Assembly: GCA_035048495.1 (NCBI GenBank)
Contig: JASUTR010000049.1
Location: 158,624 to 222,623 of the forward strand
Direction: 5' to 3'
DNA length: 64,000 nt
Source: Euptelea pleiosperma
Taxonomy: Eukaryota; Streptophyta; Magnoliopsida; Ranunculales; Eupteleaceae
Part shown: positions 61,701 to 64,000 of the stretch, one piece after another
Position numbering within the stretch: the stretch's first letter is position 1
Layout: the number at the start of each line of letters is the position of its first letter
Notes under the pieces: model-generated
The model's input: only the letters and a program-made list of their open reading frames with translations
Told to the model about the DNA's origin: nothing
The model's database searches: none
Translations under genes and position numbers: made by a program

Positions 61701-64000
61701 ATCTTGTTCCAAACACTTCAAATGTGTTGAAACAATAATAATGGAAGAGTTTGAGTCCAATTACGAGGTCCGATTGCGAAAAAGTCACAAGTTATAGGCT
61801 TCGGAATGTAACACACAAACTGAGTCCAATTTGAGACGTTGACGCACGGATGGAGCTAACTTGTTTCTGCTATCGAATCTTGTTCATACTTCAAATGTGT
61901 TGAACAATAAATGGAAGAGTTTGAGTCAATTACGAGGTCCGATTGCGAAAAAGTCACAAGTTATAGGCTTCGGAATGTAACACACAAACTGAGTCCAATT
62001 TGAGACGTTGACGCACGGATGGAGCTAACTTGTTTCGCCTATCCGAATCTTGTTCAATACTTTAAATGTGTTGAAACAATAATAATGGAAGAGTTTGAGT
62101 TCAATTCAGGTCCGATTGCTAAAAGTTATAGGCTTCGGAATGTAACACACAAACTGAGTCCAATTTGAGACGTGAAGCACGGATGGAGCTAACTTGTTTC
62201 GACAGTCATAAATCTTGTTCAAACACTTCAAATTTGTTGAAACAATTGTAATGGAAGAATTCGAGTCTAATTACGAGGTCCGGTTGCGAAAAAGTCACAA
62301 GTTATAGGCTTCGGAATGTAACACACAAACTGAGTCCAATTTGAGACGTTGACGCACGGAAGGAGCTAACTTGTTTGGACAGTCATAAATCTTGTTCCAA
62401 CACTTCAAATTGTTGAAACAATTGTAATGGAAGAATTCGAGTCTAATTACGAGGTCCGGTTGCGAAAAAGTCACAAGTTATAGGCTTCGGAATGTAACAC
62501 ACAAACTGAGTCCAATATGAGACGTTGACGCACGGATGGAGCTAACTTGTTTCGACTGTCCCGAATCTTGTTCCAACACTTCAAATGTGCTGTAAACAAT
62601 AGTAATAGAAGAATTCGAGTTAATTACGAGGTCCGTTGCGAAAAAGTCACAAGTTATAGGCTTCAGAATGTAACACACAAACTGAGTCCAATTTGGGACG
62701 TTGACGCACGGATGGAGCTAACTTGTTTCGCCTATCGCGAATCTTGTTCCAATACTTCAAATGTGTTGAAACAATAATAATGGAAGAGTTTGAGTCCAAT
62801 TACGAGGTCCGATTGCGAAAAAGTCACAAGTTATAGGCTTCAGAATGTAACACACAAACTGAGTCCAATTTGAGACGTTGACGCACGGATGGGGCTAACT
62901 TGTTTCGCCTAACCCGAATCTTGTTCCAATACTTCAAATGTGTTGAAACAATAATAATGGAAGAGTTTGAGTTCAATTACGAGGTCCGATTGTGAAAAAG
63001 TCACAAGTTATAGGCTTCGGAATGTAACACACAAACTGAGTCCAATTTGAGACGTTGACACACGGATGGAGCTAACTTGTTTCGACTGTCCCGAATCTTG
63101 TTCCAACACTTCAAATGTGCTTGAACATAGTAATAGAAGAATTCGAGTTTAATTACGAGCTCCGGTTGCGAAAAAGTCACAAGTTATAGGCTTCGGAATG
63201 TAACACACAAACTGAGTCCAATTTGAGACGTTGACGCACGGATGGAGCTAACTTGTTTCGACTGTCCCGAATCTTTATTCCAACACTTCAAATGTGTTGA
63301 AACAATAGTAATGGAAGAATTTGAGTCTAATTACGAGGTTCGGTTGCGAAAAAGTCACAAGTTATAGGCTTCGGAATGTAACAGACACAAACTGAGTCCA
63401 ATTTGAGACGTTGACGCACGGATGGAGCTAACTTGTTTCGCCTATCGCGAATCTTGTTCCAATACTTCAAATGTGTTGAAACAATATAATGGAAGAGTTT
63501 GAGTCCAATTACGAGGTCCGATTGCGAAAAAGTCACAAGTTATAGGCTTCGGAATGTAACACACAAACTGAATCCAATTTGAGACGTTGACGCACGGATG
63601 GAGCTAACTTGTTTCGCCTATCCCGAATCTTGTTCCAATACTTTAATGTGTTTGAAACAATAATAATGGAAGAGTTTGAGTTCAATTACGAGGTCCGATT
63701 GCTAAAAAGTCATAGGCTTCGGAATGTAACACACAAACTGAGTCCAATTTGAGACGTTGAAGCACGGATGGAGCTAACTGTTTCGACATGTCATAATCTT
63801 GTTCAAACACTTCAAATTTGTTGAAACAATTGTAATGGAAGAGTTCGAGTCTAATTACGAGGTCCGATTGCGAAAAAGTCACAAGTTATAGGCTTCGGAA
63901 TGTAACACACAAACTGAGTCCAATTTGAGACGTTGACGCACGGAGAGGAGCTCTACTTGTTTGACAGTCATAATCTTGTTCCAACACTTCAAATTTGTTG
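49701..64000. repeat. Indel-rich satellite tract to the window end
   Basis: Still the same satellite, but monomers commonly differ from 177 bp through single-base losses and gains ('cctatccgaatc', 'gtcacagttatag', 'gagacgtgacgc'). Some look like two classes merged: 'gtgcttgtaac' (49,986), 'cgcctactgtccc' (56,291), 'gacgcctatcg' (60,129). From ~55,200 to 62,100 most class-specific variants are replaced by a common consensus. Read as consensus error over a real array. Monomer count and order here should not be trusted. Confidence 0.75.

Larger units (their letters stand above)
8895..64000. repeat. 177-bp satellite array, main block (~311 monomers)
   Basis: Successive 'aactgagtcc' anchors at 8,901, 9,078, 9,255, 9,432 and 9,609 give a 177-bp period that holds to the end of the window. 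All monomers run head to tail on the same strand with no foreign insertion. Variation is concentrated in ~9 bp between 'cttgtttcg' and 'aatcttgtt' (cctatccc, cctaaccc, cctatcgc, actgtccc, acagtcat, acagtgat, actgctac), plus a few diagnostic positions that define recurring monomer classes. The unit length is in the range usual for plant centromeric satellites, but centromere function is inference. Short minus-strand ORFs here are not genes. Confidence 0.97.

Noticed and set aside
28476..63882. Repeated minus-strand ORFs of 60-86 codons in the satellite, all with similar peptides
   Set aside because: They are translations of the satellite itself. Because 177 is divisible by 3 the same frame recurs, and ORFs open only where 1-bp indels shift past a stop, which is mostly in the low-quality tracts. 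They have no start context, no codon bias and no conservation beyond the repeat.
8895..64000. CRISPR array
   Set aside because: The direct repeats abut with no unique spacers and the unit is 177 bp; this is satellite DNA.
1..64000. rRNA, tRNA or telomeric repeats
   Set aside because: No conserved rRNA segments, tRNA cloverleaf with A and B boxes, or TTTAGGG arrays were seen on either strand.

Overview
The window looks like plant (angiosperm) heterochromatin, most likely centromeric or pericentromeric. It holds two things: one continuous tandem satellite array with a monomer of 177 bp (1-671 and 8,895-64,000, about 315 monomers), and one LTR retrotransposon of 8,223 bp (672-8,894) inserted in it. 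The plant assignment is inference. It rests on the monomer size, on an element laid out like the plant Ty3/gypsy Tat/Athila group (long leader, G-rich polypurine tract, LTRs of several kb), and on plant-like promoter motifs in its LTR. I cannot name the species. I found no host gene, rRNA, tRNA or CRISPR array.

Retrotransposon. It is flanked by a perfect 5-bp target-site duplication (CACAC at 667-671 and 8,895-8,899) and has TG...CA ends. An uninterrupted copy of the same locus lies at about 15,295-17,081. The 3' LTR is 2,678 bp, but only its first 267 bp occur at the 5' end, with no mismatch. The rest of the 5' LTR and any recognisable primer-binding site are missing. The interior carries one 613-codon ORF (2,397-4,238), a Gln/Tyr/Pro-rich, gag-like protein with two sets of internal repeats. 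There is no protease, reverse transcriptase, RNase H or integrase, so the element is non-autonomous. The 3' LTR is rich in structure: clustered TGGGCC-type motifs, a 20-bp triplicate, poly-A, a 26-bp palindrome beside a TATA box, a (CTT)25 tract, and three near-identical GC-rich hairpins.

Satellite array. Monomers fall into recurring variant classes and form higher-order repeats (HORs). The clearest is a 10-monomer, 1,770-bp HOR: seven successive copies from 32,035 to 44,601 (one of them expanded to 11 monomers) and another copy at 23,209-24,978. Around 8,895-27,550 there is a ~9.36-kb tandem duplication whose flanks match almost perfectly while its middle ~2.7 kb differs. Most monomers carry a TTCG-N7-CGAA box that, on the minus strand, matches 7 of the 9 essential positions of the mammalian CENP-B box; certain HOR positions consistently lose it.

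Sequence quality. From ~27,540 to 29,870, and especially from ~49,700 to the end, single-base indels are common and some monomers look like merged alleles of two classes. I read this mainly as assembly or consensus error, so HOR order there is unreliable.
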